DNA of 64,000 nucleotides from JALYYC01 sp039922495 (GTDB lineage Bacteria; Chloroflexota; Dormibacteria; CF-121). A program made the position numbers and the translations under genes. The notes beneath the pieces were generated by a model. It saw nothing but the letters and a program-made list of their open reading frames with translations, searched no databases and had not been told where the DNA came from. Below are positions 17,151 to 25,989 of this stretch, piece after piece. Within the stretch, counting starts at the first letter, position 1. Each line of letters starts with the position of its first letter. The DNA is taken from the NCBI GenBank assembly GCA_039922495.1, contig JBDTEO010000017.1, positions 1 to 64,000 on the forward strand. The letters are read 5' to 3'.

Positions 17151-17890
17151 TACCAGTAGTTCGAGCCCTCGGCGGAATCGGCGCCTTTCGGGGGTGCTTC
17201 GTCTCGGAGGTCGCCCTTTGGTCCCGCCAGGGTGCGGATCGCCTGCTCGACGCGGGCGATGAAGGCGTCGTAGTCCTCGCCCGGATTGGGCCGCATCGGG
17301 TCGCCCCAGGTCAGCGTTGTGTCATGGAAGCGCGGGAGCCGGTGAAACCGGGGAAAGACCTCGAACATGCCCTCGATGTAGGCGGGGACGATCGGCACGC
17401 CGGCGTCCAAGGCAAGGATCGCGGCGCCCTTCTTGAAGGTGCCGATGTTGCCCGTTCGCGAGAGGGTGCCCTCCGGAAAGATCACGACCGACCATCGGTG
17501 GTTCAGGTGCTCCTTCAGCCGGTCGAGGGCCGGCCTGGCCCCACCGCCCCGGGGAATCGGAAAGGTGTTGATCAGGAGCCCGGTCAGGGCGCCCTCCCAT
17601 TTGCGTTTGTAGATTGAGTCCGCCGCGGCCACGACGAACGACCGGTAGCGGAACTTCTTCGGCATCGCCTGCAGCATGGCGACGGCATCGAACGCGCTGC
17701 TGTGATTGGACACGAAGATGGCCCCGCCCTTGAGGTGCTTGAGGCGCTCGCGACCGTTCACGCTGAGAGGGGAGAAGAGGTTCAGGAGCGGAAAAATCAG
17801 GAAGGTCTGCAGCAGCGCCCGCATCTGGCGGATTGGGGGCACTCGGGTCCACGCGGGGGCATCGATCGGCGGATGACTTGCCGTGCTCAA
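17147..17890 (-). CDS. 1-acyl-sn-glycerol-3-phosphate acyltransferase (PlsC-like)
   Basis: Makes phosphatidic acid from lysophosphatidic acid and an acyl donor at the membrane. The HxxxxD motif is NHSSAFD, followed by the substrate-binding FPEGTLSRTG block and PIVPAYIEGM. One hydrophobic N-terminal segment (ALLQTFLIFPLLNLF) anchors it. TTG 17890 gives 247 aa and has GGTAGGGAG upstream; ATG 17824 would give 225 aa. Longer starts run into divergent glpX. Confidence 0.85.
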   Translation of the reverse strand: MSTASHPPIDAPAWTRVPPIRQMRALLQTFLIFPLLNLFSPLSVNGRERLKHLKGGAIFVSNHSSAFDAVAMLQAMPKKFRYRSFVVAAADSIYKRKWEGALTGLLINTFPIPRGGGARPALDRLKEHLNHRWSVVIFPEGTLSRTGNIGTFKKGAAILALDAGVPIVPAYIEGMFEVFPRFHRLPRFHDTTLTWGDPMRPNPGEDYDAFIARVEQAIRTLAGPKGDLRDEAPPKGADSAEGSNYWY

Positions 17891-17963
17891 CTCCCTACCC
17901 CTCGGCCAGCCTGCCCAGCTAAAGTAGGGCTGCCATGCCGGAATACCGCAAGCGTAGCAAGTG

Positions 17964-18986
17964 ATGGCCAAATCGGTCGCCGCTCAGGAGGCCGTCTCGG
18001 CCGATATTAGCCGCAACCTCGCCCTCGAGCTCGTCCGGGTCACGGAAGCGGGCGCCCTGGCGAGCGCCCGGTGGATGGGCCGTGGCGACAAGAACACGGC
18101 TGACGGTGCCGCGGTTGACTCGATGCGCCGGGCGCTGGGCCGGATCGAGATGGACGGGATCGTGGTCATCGGCGAAGGCGAGAAAGACGAGGCGCCGATG
18201 CTCTACATCGGCGAGCGGATCGGCACCGGCGACCCACCCCAGGTCGACGTCGCCGTCGATCCGATCGACGGGACCACGTTGCTCTCCAAGGGTTTGCCCA
18301 ACGCGATTTCGGTGGTGGCGATGGCGGGCGGCCGTGGCTCGCTCTACGACGCCAAGCACGTGGCCTACATGAAGAAGATCGCCACCGGCGCCGAGGCTGC
18401 CGGATCCTTCGACATCAACGACACCGTGGCGGCGAACCTCCAGCACATCGCCCGGGCCAAGCGCATGCGGGTCAGCGCCCTGACGGTCGTGATCCTCGAC
18501 CGCCCCCGTCACGAAGACCTGATCAGCGAGGTGCGGGAGACCGGGGCTCGGATCAAACTGATCAGCGATGGCGACGTCGCCGGCGCGGTCATGACCGCGA
18601 TCGATGGGACTGGCCTTGATGTCTTGATGGGGATCGGTGGTTCACCGGAAGCGGTCCTGGCCGCCTGCGCGCTGAAATGCCTCGGCGGGGAAATCCAGTG
18701 CCGGCTCTACGCGCGGAATCCGCAGGAACAGGAGACCGCGGAGGCGGCCGGCGCCCGCTTCGACCAGGTCCTCAATATCGATGAACTGGTGCGCAGCGAT
18801 GACGTCTTCTTCGCGGCCACCGGGATTACGGACGGCGAGCTGCTCCAGGGGGTCAAGTACCACATGAACTGGGCCGAAACCGAGTCCCTCGTTACGCGCA
18901 GCCGGTCAGGAACGGTCCGCCGAATCTCCGCGCGTCATCACTGGGCCTACAAGCAGCGGGAGTGGCTCGGCCAGCCCGAGGGCTAA
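17964..18986 (+). CDS. glpX: class II fructose-1,6-bisphosphatase
   Basis: Gluconeogenic phosphatase (340 aa). It carries the GlpX metal-site blocks GDKNTADGAAVDSMR, GEGEKDEAPML and DVAVDPIDGTTLLSKG, plus the later SDGDVAGAV and GIGGSPEAVLAA segments. ATG 17964 (preceded by an in-frame GTG 17961) is divergent from plsC. GlpX is the usual sole FBPase in Actinomycetota and many Chloroflexota, so it probably serves both gluconeogenesis and pentose metabolism. Confidence 0.95.
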   Translation: MAKSVAAQEAVSADISRNLALELVRVTEAGALASARWMGRGDKNTADGAAVDSMRRALGRIEMDGIVVIGEGEKDEAPMLYIGERIGTGDPPQVDVAVDPIDGTTLLSKGLPNAISVVAMAGGRGSLYDAKHVAYMKKIATGAEAAGSFDINDTVAANLQHIARAKRMRVSALTVVILDRPRHEDLISEVRETGARIKLISDGDVAGAVMTAIDGTGLDVLMGIGGSPEAVLAACALKCLGGEIQCRLYARNPQEQETAEAAGARFDQVLNIDELVRSDDVFFAATGITDGELLQGVKYHMNWAETESLVTRSRSGTVRRISARHHWAYKQREWLGQPEG

Positions 18987-18998
18987 CGGCGCCGGGCG

Positions 18999-19304
18999 TC
19001 AGCTCGGGCTGTCGATGACGTACTGGATCGCGACCCGTTGCTCGGTGATCGGCCGAATCAGCCTGGTCAGCACCGCTTGGTGATCGGGATGGTTGGCGTA
19101 CGTTTCCAGGGCCTCTTCGTCGACGAAGTCGGCCACCAGGGCGAAATCGGCGTTGTCGTGCTGGATGCCAAGATCACGCCCGAAACGATACGACTGGATG
19201 CCGGCGATCTTGGTGGGCAACTGGTGCAGCGCCTCCTCCACTCGGGAAACGTCCGCGGCTGACGTCTCAGGCTTCCAGTGAAACAGGGCGACGTGTCGGA
19301 CCAC
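18999..19304 (-). CDS. Dabb-family stress-responsive A/B-barrel protein
   Basis: A 101-residue dimeric ferredoxin-like barrel. Seen: MVRHVALFHWK start, GIQSYRFGRDLG, then FALVADFVDEEALETYANHPDHQAV in order, the characteristic Dabb pattern. Members act as small-molecule enzymes or stress proteins; no specific reaction can be assigned. Followed on the same strand by the DUF1360 and MarR genes, possibly one transcript read MarR, DUF1360, Dabb. Confidence 0.8.
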   Translation of the reverse strand: MVRHVALFHWKPETSAADVSRVEEALHQLPTKIAGIQSYRFGRDLGIQHDNADFALVADFVDEEALETYANHPDHQAVLTRLIRPITEQRVAIQYVIDSPS

Positions 19305-19309
19305 AGGCG

Positions 19310-19741
19310 CTAGGTGCGGACCGAAATCCCGGGCATGGACGGCCGCTCGATCCTGATCTCGTCGGCGCGCTCCACCGCCTCGACCGTCCGCTGCTTGAGC
19401 TGAACCTCGCGGCGCATCAGGCCCAGCACCTCATTCCAGAGTCGAGTGCCGAGCGCAATCAGGAACGCGTCGCCGATCAGGTTGGCGACCCGTCGGACGC
19501 CCGAGGGACGCTCGCCCACCGCATCCGCCAGCAGGTTGGGTCGGTAGACGCCGGCCAGCACGATCCCGGACCAGGTGCCGACGCAGAGATGGCAGTGGAT
19601 GAACTCGTCAAGCTTCGGATGCATGGCCGAAATCCGCTCTCGCGTGTCGGCGAAAATGCCGCCTTCAACCAAGGTATAGGTGATCTGGTGGCCGATCGCC
19701 GCCAGGAAGGCGAAGCGCATTAGCGTACGCCCCAAACTCAT
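19310..19741 (-). CDS. DUF1360 membrane protein
   Basis: A 143-residue protein with two or three hydrophobic segments. The HCHLCVGTWSGIVLAG block is the conserved Cys-containing core of DUF1360 proteins. Function unknown. ATG 19741 overlaps the upstream MarR stop by four bases, so its expression is probably tied to that regulator. Confidence 0.6.
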   Translation of the reverse strand: MSLGRTLMRFAFLAAIGHQITYTLVEGGIFADTRERISAMHPKLDEFIHCHLCVGTWSGIVLAGVYRPNLLADAVGERPSGVRRVANLIGDAFLIALGTRLWNEVLGLMRREVQLKQRTVEAVERADEIRIERPSMPGISVRT

Positions 19742-20235
19742 CGTTCGAGCTTACCGGATTGGCTTCCGTTGACCTTGGTAGCGCGCAACTTCGGCATGTC
19801 CTGTCCGAGCGGCTCCAGCGCGTTCGCGACGGCGGTCAGCTGGGCCGGCGAAAGCCGCTCGGCGAAGTGCTTGCTCACGCCTCGAAGGTGTACAGGCCGG
19901 GCCTGGCGGACCCGCGTGATTCCCGAGGGTGTCAGCACCGCGAAGGTCCCTCGCCGATCCGAATCACAGTGGCCGCGGATGACCAGTCCCGCCTCGACCA
20001 GGCGATCGACCAGCCGGGTCAGCCCGCTCCGACTCAGCCGGACCCGCTCGGAAAGTTCGGTCATCCGGAGCCGCCGATCGCCGGCGATCCCCAGCTGATA
20101 GAGGACGTCATATTCGGCCAGCGTCATGCCTTCCTCGGCCACCAATTCGGCCTCCAACCGGCGGAGGATGGAGGCCTGGGCGTCGAGAAAGGCACGCCAG
20201 GCGCGTCGTTCAGCGGGTTTGAGCTGGGCGGCCAT
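19738..20235 (-). CDS. MarR-family transcriptional regulator
   Basis: A 165-residue winged-helix regulator. The DNA-recognition region reads RLRMTELSERVRLSRSGLTRL, followed by the wing SDRRGTFAVLTPSG, flanked by dimerisation helices. It is divergent from yceI across a 91-bp AT-rich gap holding an inverted repeat, so it probably represses itself and perhaps the YceI gene. The ligand is unknown. Confidence 0.85.
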   Translation of the reverse strand: MAAQLKPAERRAWRAFLDAQASILRRLEAELVAEEGMTLAEYDVLYQLGIAGDRRLRMTELSERVRLSRSGLTRLVDRLVEAGLVIRGHCDSDRRGTFAVLTPSGITRVRQARPVHLRGVSKHFAERLSPAQLTAVANALEPLGQDMPKLRATKVNGSQSGKLER

Positions 20236-20275
20236 CTGGAATATATTGTGGCACCAATTTGTTGTCGTAGGTAAT

Positions 20276-20289
20276 GTTGCTTATGCAAC
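20276..20289. promoter_or_regulatory. probable MarR operator between marR and yceI
   Basis: A perfect inverted repeat GTTGC-TTAT-GCAAC lies midway in the divergent gap, 41 bases from the MarR start and 38 from the YceI start. The TTGC...GCAA form matches the style of known MarR-family operators. Binding by this MarR is inferred from position only. Confidence 0.5.
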
Positions 20290-20326
20290 GATTGTCGAAA
20301 AAGAACCCGACAGGAGGCCGGAATAG

Positions 20327-20902
20327 ATGAAGTGGGCAATTGACCCCAATCACAGCGCCGTCACGTTCACGATCCGCCACATGATGTCGAAGGTGCGAGG
20401 CCAGCTGAAGCTCAAGGAAGGCTGGATCGAGGCCGAGAACGACCATTCGATCGCCACGGTGGATGTAACGATCGATACCGCCAGCATCGACACCGGCGTC
20501 GAAGCGCGCGACGCTCACCTGCGGAGCGCCGACGGACACTTCGATGTCGAGAACTACCCGGTCGCGACCTTCAAGAGCAAGAGGATTGAAGGTAAGGATC
20601 CCAAGCATTTCAAGATCGTCGGTGACCTTGCCCTGCACGGGATCACCAAGGAAGTCACCCTCGATGCCGAATTTGGTGGCGAAGGGAAGGACCCCTGGGG
20701 CAATCGCCGGGTCTCGTTCTCGGCGACGACCAAGCTGAACCGCAAGGACTTCAACCTGACCTGGAACCAGGCCCTCGAGGCCGGCGGCTTCATCCTCGGT
20801 GACGACGTCAAGGTCGAAATCGAGATTGAGGCCATCCCGGCACAGGGCTCGGCCGAAGCCAAGGAAAAGATCGCCGCTGAGGCCGCTGCCGAGTCGCGCT
20901 AA
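20327..20902 (+). CDS. YceI-family lipocalin-like protein
   Basis: A 191-residue beta-barrel that binds isoprenoid-like lipids in characterised relatives. The order WAIDPNHSAVTFTIRHMM, DAHLRSADGHFDVENYP, then GDLALHGITKEVTLDAE is fully typical. There is no signal peptide, so it should be cytoplasmic. AGGAGG is 9 nt before ATG 20327. The alanine/glutamate-rich tail (about 25 aa) is extra. Likely regulated by the divergent MarR. Confidence 0.9.
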   Translation: MKWAIDPNHSAVTFTIRHMMSKVRGQLKLKEGWIEAENDHSIATVDVTIDTASIDTGVEARDAHLRSADGHFDVENYPVATFKSKRIEGKDPKHFKIVGDLALHGITKEVTLDAEFGGEGKDPWGNRRVSFSATTKLNRKDFNLTWNQALEAGGFILGDDVKVEIEIEAIPAQGSAEAKEKIAAEAAAESR

Positions 20903-20921
20903 CCAGCCAATTCATTCCGAG

Positions 20922-20947
20922 CCCGCCAGCGTTCTGGCGGGTTTTTT
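20922..20947 (+). terminator. rho-independent terminator after yceI
   Basis: Stem CCCGCCAG/CTGGCGGG (8 bp, tetraloop CGTT) is followed directly by TTTTTT. It lies 20 bases after the YceI stop and is a textbook intrinsic terminator. Confidence 0.92.
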
Positions 20948-20965
20948 CTTTGCCCTGGCTAAGCG

Positions 20966-21523
20966 TTACTGGATGCCGTAGTAGAGGTGGACGACCCCGT
21001 TGTCGAAACGGTGTTCGTCGAGCAGTTCCAGCTCTCCTTGGACATTGTCAGGGAAGGCGGCGTTGCCGCCTCCCACCACGATCGGGTTGAGGAATAGGTG
21101 GCACTCGTCGAGCAGTCCCGCCCTGATCGCCTCGGCGGCAAGATGGGGACCGCCCACCGTGATGTCGCGGACCGCGGTGGCTTTCATCCGCCGGATCGCT
21201 TCAGGGTCGAAGTCTCGCTCGATGCGAGTTCTGGCGCTCGACACGGTCTGGAGCGTCCTGGAGTACACGATCTTGTCGGCCGCCTGCCAGATCCCGGCGA
21301 AGTCCCGCACCTCGGACGGTTGGTCCGGCCCTGTGAGTGCGCCCTCCCAGTAGGCCATTACCTCGTACATCCGGCGCCCATATAGATAGGTGCCGATCGC
21401 CCGTTCGAGGTCGTTGACGACCTGGTGCACCGCCGCATCGGGAGCGGCCCAGTCAAAGTTGCCATCCTTGTCCGCGACGTAGCCATCGAGTGAGGTGATC
21501 GCGGAGTAAATCAGCTTGACCAT
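20966..21523 (-). CDS. RibD C-terminal/dihydrofolate-reductase-fold protein
   Basis: A 185-residue reductase-fold protein. MVKLIYSAITSLDGYVADKD is the family start, LYGRRMYEVMAYW the cofactor region, and DITVGGPHLAAEAIRAGLLDE the conserved C-terminal block. These are NADPH-dependent reductases related to riboflavin biosynthesis RibD but usually of unknown substrate. ATG 21523 has AGGGA upstream. It overlaps the upstream acetyltransferase by 13 bases. Confidence 0.85.
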   Translation of the reverse strand: MVKLIYSAITSLDGYVADKDGNFDWAAPDAAVHQVVNDLERAIGTYLYGRRMYEVMAYWEGALTGPDQPSEVRDFAGIWQAADKIVYSRTLQTVSSARTRIERDFDPEAIRRMKATAVRDITVGGPHLAAEAIRAGLLDECHLFLNPIVVGGGNAAFPDNVQGELELLDEHRFDNGVVHLYYGIQ

Positions 21524-22071
21524 GGAATCCCTCTTTTTTCGCACCGGCTGAGCGCATAGACGTAGCCGGGTCCCCTGTCCCAGGGCTCGTCCGACTCCAG
21601 GTGCTGGCTTCGCACGCGGACAAATCCGGCCTTCTCCAGCGCCCGCCATGACGGCCGATTCTCCTGTAGCACGCCGACCGTCACGCTGGTGATATCGACA
21701 TAGTCGGCAAAGAGTTGCTCGACGAACGCCGCGATCATCTGTGGGCCGATGCCCTTGCCGATCAGATGCGGCTCACCGAGGTAGTAGTCAATGCTGACCG
21801 CGTTCGGGACCTGCACCTGCTGATCCCAGCTCGGATGGTCGCGGTTGCGATAGCGCTGGATCAGCCCGGCCGGCCTTCCCTCCAATTCGGCCAGAAAGAC
21901 CTGGGTCGGGTCTGTGCCGTCGATGCCGGGGCCGTATTCAGTCTCGAATGCCGCGAGGTCAGGGCCCGGGCCCCACCAGCGCGCCACATGTGGTTCGCCC
22001 TGCCACCTGGCCAGGAGCGGGAAGTCTGCGCGCTCGAGTCGCCGGAAACCGATGCCCACGCGCACCATCAT
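21511..22071 (-). CDS. GNAT acetyltransferase, AAC(6')-like
   Basis: A 186-residue GNAT. FRRLERADFPLLARW opens the domain, followed by the early LAELEGRPAGLIQRYR, DYYLGEPHLIGKGIGPQMI (acetyl-CoA loop) and NRPSWRALEKAGF. This order is that of the aminoglycoside 6'-N-acetyltransferase subgroup. Chromosomal relatives often have no resistance role, so no phenotype is implied. Start ATG 22071 is followed by a second ATG. Confidence 0.8.
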   Translation of the reverse strand: MMVRVGIGFRRLERADFPLLARWQGEPHVARWWGPGPDLAAFETEYGPGIDGTDPTQVFLAELEGRPAGLIQRYRNRDHPSWDQQVQVPNAVSIDYYLGEPHLIGKGIGPQMIAAFVEQLFADYVDITSVTVGVLQENRPSWRALEKAGFVRVRSQHLESDEPWDRGPGYVYALSRCEKRGIPWSS

Positions 22072-22124
22072 GGCCGACGTAACATACGGAGTGCATTCGG
22101 TCGGGAAGTCAGAGGAGGGGACCC

Positions 22125-22763
22125 ATGGCGAAGACGATGTCGGACGAGTCGGCATCTCAGGCAAAAACCAAGTTCGTAGTCGAGGGCGAGTACTTCGAGG
22201 CTTGCAGCTGCAAAGTGGCGTGCTCGTGCATCTTTCTCGCGCCCGCAACCGAAGATCACTGTGACGTCTTCATCGGCTGGCACATCACCAGGGGGACGAT
22301 GGGCAACGTCGACCTCAAGGGACTGAACGCGGCACTTGTCGTCCACTCGCCGAAGCAAATGACGGATGGCGGCTGGAAGCTCGCACTTTACACCGACGAG
22401 CGGGCCAGCAAGGAACAGGGCGAGGCGCTGGCGGGGATCTTCTCCGGCGGGGCCGGTGGCCACCTGGCGAACCTCGGACCGTTCGTCGGGAGTGTTGCTG
22501 GGGTGACGGCCGCACCGATCACGTTCGAGAGCCGCGACGGCAAACGGCGGCTCCAGGTTGGCGGTTACCTCAAGGGCGAGATCGAGGAAGTGAAGGGCGC
22601 CGATGGCAAGAACCCGGCGGTCATCACGAACTCCCCCTTCGGCGCCGTCGCCCAACCGATCCGCAAGGGCAAGGCGGGCGTCGTTCACTACGACCACTTC
22701 TGGAAGGCCGACGTCGACGGTGGAACCAACGCCTTCCTCACGGAATTCCGGTATGAGAACTAG
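22125..22763 (+). CDS. DUF1326 domain protein
   Basis: A 212-residue protein of the DUF1326 family. The Cys-rich N-terminus EGEYFEACSCKVACSCIF is the diagnostic block and looks like a metal- or redox-active site. FIGWHITRG and GPFVGSVAG are also typical. AGAGGAGGGGAC precedes ATG 22125. It lies 21 bases upstream of a DUF2182 gene, a pairing that recurs in many bacteria, suggesting the two act together. Function unknown. Confidence 0.85.
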   Translation: MAKTMSDESASQAKTKFVVEGEYFEACSCKVACSCIFLAPATEDHCDVFIGWHITRGTMGNVDLKGLNAALVVHSPKQMTDGGWKLALYTDERASKEQGEALAGIFSGGAGGHLANLGPFVGSVAGVTAAPITFESRDGKRRLQVGGYLKGEIEEVKGADGKNPAVITNSPFGAVAQPIRKGKAGVVHYDHFWKADVDGGTNAFLTEFRYEN

Positions 22764-22784
22764 GCCCACCGGATAAGGGCCGCC

Positions 22785-23555
22785 GTGGCGATTCGATCGA
22801 ATTCGGAGCGACTCAAGCGCCAGCGCAACCTCATGCTGGCGACCCTGCTGAGCCTGGCGGCGCTGTCGTGGATCGTGGTCATCCAGCAGCCGGGCATGAA
22901 CGCCGGAGCCGGGCTCACGATGGGCATGACCGTTGCCGTGTTCCTGATGGCCTGGATCGCGATGATGGTCGCGATGATGTTTCCAACTGCGGCACCAATG
23001 ATCCTGATGTTCGCCACGGTCTCGGCCGGCCAGAAACAGCGAAGCCAACCCTCCGTGCCCACCTGGATCTTCGTCAGCGGCTACCTGCTGGTCTGGGTCG
23101 CGTTCGGGGCTTTGGCCTACGGCGTCGCGGTGGCAGCCGACACGCTCTTAACGCACTCGACCTGGGCCCCGAACAATGCCACGCGGGTTAGCGCGGGGCT
23201 CCTGGTTCTGGCTGGCGTGTACCAACTCTCGCCGCTGAAGAGCCTCTGCCTGTCGAAATGCCGCAGCCCGCTGAGCTTCATCATGACCTCCTGGCGGGAC
23301 GGCCGTGGCGGCGCCTTGCGGATGGGGCTGGAACATGGCCTGTATTGCCTCGGGTGTTGCTGGCTCCTCTTCGCGATCCTGTTCCCGATCGGGATCATGC
23401 ACATCGGCGCGATGGTCGCGCTGACACTGCTCATCTTTGCCGAGAAATCGTTGCCGATCGGGACGCTGATCGGCCGGGTGGCCGGGGCGGCGCTGATCGT
23501 CTATGGAAGCCTGGTCTTTTTCGTTCCGCAGGCGCTTCCCGGCATGACGATGTGA
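22785..23555 (+). CDS. DUF2182 membrane protein
   Basis: A 256-residue integral membrane protein with about six helices. Two conserved blocks identify DUF2182: AWIAMMVAMMFPTAAPMILMF in helix 2 (Met-rich) and the metal-suggestive KSLCLSKCRSPLSF with GLYCLGCCW further on. The paired Cys/Met residues hint at metal handling. Partner of the DUF1326 gene. Starts at GTG 22785 and ends in a GTGA overlap with the amidase. Confidence 0.82.
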   Translation: MAIRSNSERLKRQRNLMLATLLSLAALSWIVVIQQPGMNAGAGLTMGMTVAVFLMAWIAMMVAMMFPTAAPMILMFATVSAGQKQRSQPSVPTWIFVSGYLLVWVAFGALAYGVAVAADTLLTHSTWAPNNATRVSAGLLVLAGVYQLSPLKSLCLSKCRSPLSFIMTSWRDGRGGALRMGLEHGLYCLGCCWLLFAILFPIGIMHIGAMVALTLLIFAEKSLPIGTLIGRVAGAALIVYGSLVFFVPQALPGMTM

Positions 23556-24919
23556 TCGAGGAGGCGTGGGCGTTTCGGCCTGCGCTGGAACTCGCCCGGG
23601 CTGTCGCCGCGAAACAGATCAAGCCCGGCGAGCTCGTCGAGCTGTACTACGACCGAATCGGTCGGATCGATCGCGACCTCGATGCCTATGTGCTCTTGAC
23701 CCCCGAGCTGGCCCAGGCGCAGGCTGATGCATCGGAGCGCCGTCTCCTCAAGGGTGAGCCGCGTGGCTTGCTCGATGGCGTGCCGGTCTCGATCAAGGAG
23801 ACCGCGTCGCTGGCGGGCTACCGGGCGAGCCTGGGCTCAAAGGTGTTCGAAAGCGCCAGGGCGCCGGTCGACGGCTTTGCCATTGCGCGGCTCAAGCAGG
23901 AAGGCGCGGTGATGCTCGGTAAGACCAACGCCCCGGAGTTTGGGAGCAGGCCCACGACCGAGGGCCCGATGTTTCCCCCGGCCCGAAACCCGGTCGATCG
24001 CGAACGCACGGCCGGCGGATCGACCGGTGGCGGAGCCGCGGCGCTGGCGGCTGGACTGTGTGCCTTGTCTCACGGCGGGGACGGCGGTGGCTCGATCCGC
24101 ATTCCGGCGTCCTGCTGCGGGGTGGTGGGGTTGAAGCCGTCGAGGGGGCGGATCTCCAGCGGACCGATACTCGGCGAGGACTGGGCCGGACTGACGACCG
24201 CCGGCGTACTGGGTCGGACGGTCGCCGACGCGGCGCTCGGGCTGGACGCGATGGCAGGCCATCTCCCGGGTGACCCCTACTGGGCCGACACGACGGAGGC
24301 TTTCCTGCCGGCGGCGGGGCGCGATCCGGGCGTGCTCCAGGTTGGGTGGACGGTGGACGTCCAGGCGCCGGTCGATCCCGAGGTCCGCGCCGCGGTGGAG
24401 CGGATCGCCGGTCAGCTGGAACGCCTCGGGCATCATGTGACCCGGGTGAGTCCCGACCTCGGGCAGTTCCGGGACATCATCCAGCTGCTGGCCGTGACCG
24501 CGATAGGCCTGCTGCCGATCACCAGGCCTGAGCTGCTCGACCCGCTGAACCGGCTGATGTTCGAGACCGCGGGCAAGGCGAGCGCCATCGAGTACCTGCG
24601 CACACTGACCGAGCTGCACATGCGATCACGCGTGCTCGTGGCTGCCTGGGATCGGATGGACGTGCTGCTAACCCCGACCCTGACCTACCCGGCGCCGAAA
24701 ATTGGCACGCTGGGCCAGAATCCGCAAACCGCGGGCGAGGAGTTTCGCGACTGGCTGAGCTTCACCTATCCCTTCAACTGCACCGGGCAGCCCGCCATCA
24801 GCCTGCCACTGGCGAAGACGGTTGGTGGACTCCCGATCGGGATCCAGCTCGTCGGCCGCCCGCGGGATGAGAACACGATCCTGTCGCTCGGGGCCCAGCT
24901 CGAGGGCGCGATCTCCTAG
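23552..24919 (+). CDS. amidase (amidase-signature family)
   Basis: Hydrolyses an amide with a Ser-cisSer-Lys triad. VSIKETASLAG carries the Lys, GGSTGGGAAALAAG the cis-Ser, and GGSIRIPASCCG the nucleophilic Ser. 455 aa from GTG 23552, which overlaps the DUF2182 stop (GTGA). It is not GatA: there is no gatB/gatC nearby and the C-terminus is that of stand-alone amidases. Substrate unknown. Convergent with the methyltransferase, stops overlapping in CTAG. Confidence 0.85.
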   Translation: MIEEAWAFRPALELARAVAAKQIKPGELVELYYDRIGRIDRDLDAYVLLTPELAQAQADASERRLLKGEPRGLLDGVPVSIKETASLAGYRASLGSKVFESARAPVDGFAIARLKQEGAVMLGKTNAPEFGSRPTTEGPMFPPARNPVDRERTAGGSTGGGAAALAAGLCALSHGGDGGGSIRIPASCCGVVGLKPSRGRISSGPILGEDWAGLTTAGVLGRTVADAALGLDAMAGHLPGDPYWADTTEAFLPAAGRDPGVLQVGWTVDVQAPVDPEVRAAVERIAGQLERLGHHVTRVSPDLGQFRDIIQLLAVTAIGLLPITRPELLDPLNRLMFETAGKASAIEYLRTLTELHMRSRVLVAAWDRMDVLLTPTLTYPAPKIGTLGQNPQTAGEEFRDWLSFTYPFNCTGQPAISLPLAKTVGGLPIGIQLVGRPRDENTILSLGAQLEGAIS

Positions 24920-25938
24920 ACCGCCGTCCCCACGAGCGTCGATTGCGGTGAGCTTGGCGCAACGCGCTCGAGACGGAAGCCGGTCGCCCTTAGCATCGTG
25001 CCGATCTCCTTCTCCGTGCGCTCGCGGGCGCCGAAGAGTACGAACATGTGGAGGTCCATCACGAGCGCCAGGCCTTCGCGGGGTCCCTCGACCGCCCTCT
25101 CCGGGAGGACGTAATCGATGACAACCAGGTGCGCGCCCGGCTTCATGGCGCGCCGGCAGGTCTTGAGGATCTCCGTCGCCCGGGCATCGTCCCAGTCGTG
25201 CAGGATCAGCTTCAGCAGGTAGGCATCGCCGCCCTCGGGCACGGATTTGAAGAAATCGCCCGCCTTCAACTCGCAGCGGTCCCCGACACCGTGGTCTCGA
25301 AGATATGCCTCGGCGCCAGCCAGCCCCGCGTCGACGTCAAAGAGCATTCCCCTAAGCGAGGGATGGGCCGCGAGAACCCCGGCAATCAATGCGCCATTTC
25401 CCCCACCGACATCGACGACCCGCGCGCACTTAGAGAAATCGAACACCTCCAGCAATTGCGGAACGAAGGTGGCGGTCTGCGCGGCCATGAAGGCGTTGAA
25501 GCGAGCCGCCGCTTCCGGCTCCGCGGCAAGCTTCTCCCACATGGGGCGGCCGTGGGCCAGCTCGAATGGGGCCGTGCCATTGATCACGCCATCTGGTAGC
25601 CGGGCCCAGGCCTCCCAATTGGCATCCGCCGGTAGGGCGATCGCCGCGTTTCGCATGCTCCCCGGGACGTCTTTCCTGAGCAGTTGACCGACCGGGGTGT
25701 TCGAAAACCGGCCGTCCGCCGCTTCCGTCAGTAGCCCCAGACCTGCCAGGCCACGCATCAGCCGGCGAAGCAGACCCGGATCGGCGTGGATCTCAGTGGC
25801 CAGGCTGCCCGCCTCGCGCGGTCCGCCCGCCAGGGCGTCGCAGATGCCGAGGAGCGCCGCCGTGCGAACCATCTGGGTGACGCGAAACCCACTGATCATC
25901 TGGTAGAGGCGGTCGGCGGCCCCGCTCACAGTCGCCAT
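24916..25938 (-). CDS. SAM-dependent O-methyltransferase with winged-helix dimerisation domain
   Basis: 340 aa. The N-terminal third is a dimerisation/winged-helix domain (RVTQMVRTAALLGICDAL). The C-terminal part is a class I methyltransferase with VVDVGGGNGALIAG as motif I and LHDWDDARATEIL as the motif near the active site. This is the hydroxyneurosporene/acetylserotonin-type small-molecule O-methyltransferase architecture. The acceptor is unknown, and no biosynthetic cluster surrounds it. Confidence 0.82.
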   Translation of the reverse strand: MATVSGAADRLYQMISGFRVTQMVRTAALLGICDALAGGPREAGSLATEIHADPGLLRRLMRGLAGLGLLTEAADGRFSNTPVGQLLRKDVPGSMRNAAIALPADANWEAWARLPDGVINGTAPFELAHGRPMWEKLAAEPEAAARFNAFMAAQTATFVPQLLEVFDFSKCARVVDVGGGNGALIAGVLAAHPSLRGMLFDVDAGLAGAEAYLRDHGVGDRCELKAGDFFKSVPEGGDAYLLKLILHDWDDARATEILKTCRRAMKPGAHLVVIDYVLPERAVEGPREGLALVMDLHMFVLFGARERTEKEIGTMLRATGFRLERVAPSSPQSTLVGTAV

Positions 25939-25989
25939 TATCGCCAAGGCTCTAGTGGGCTGGGGCCGGCAGCGGGTAGCATCGAGGCG

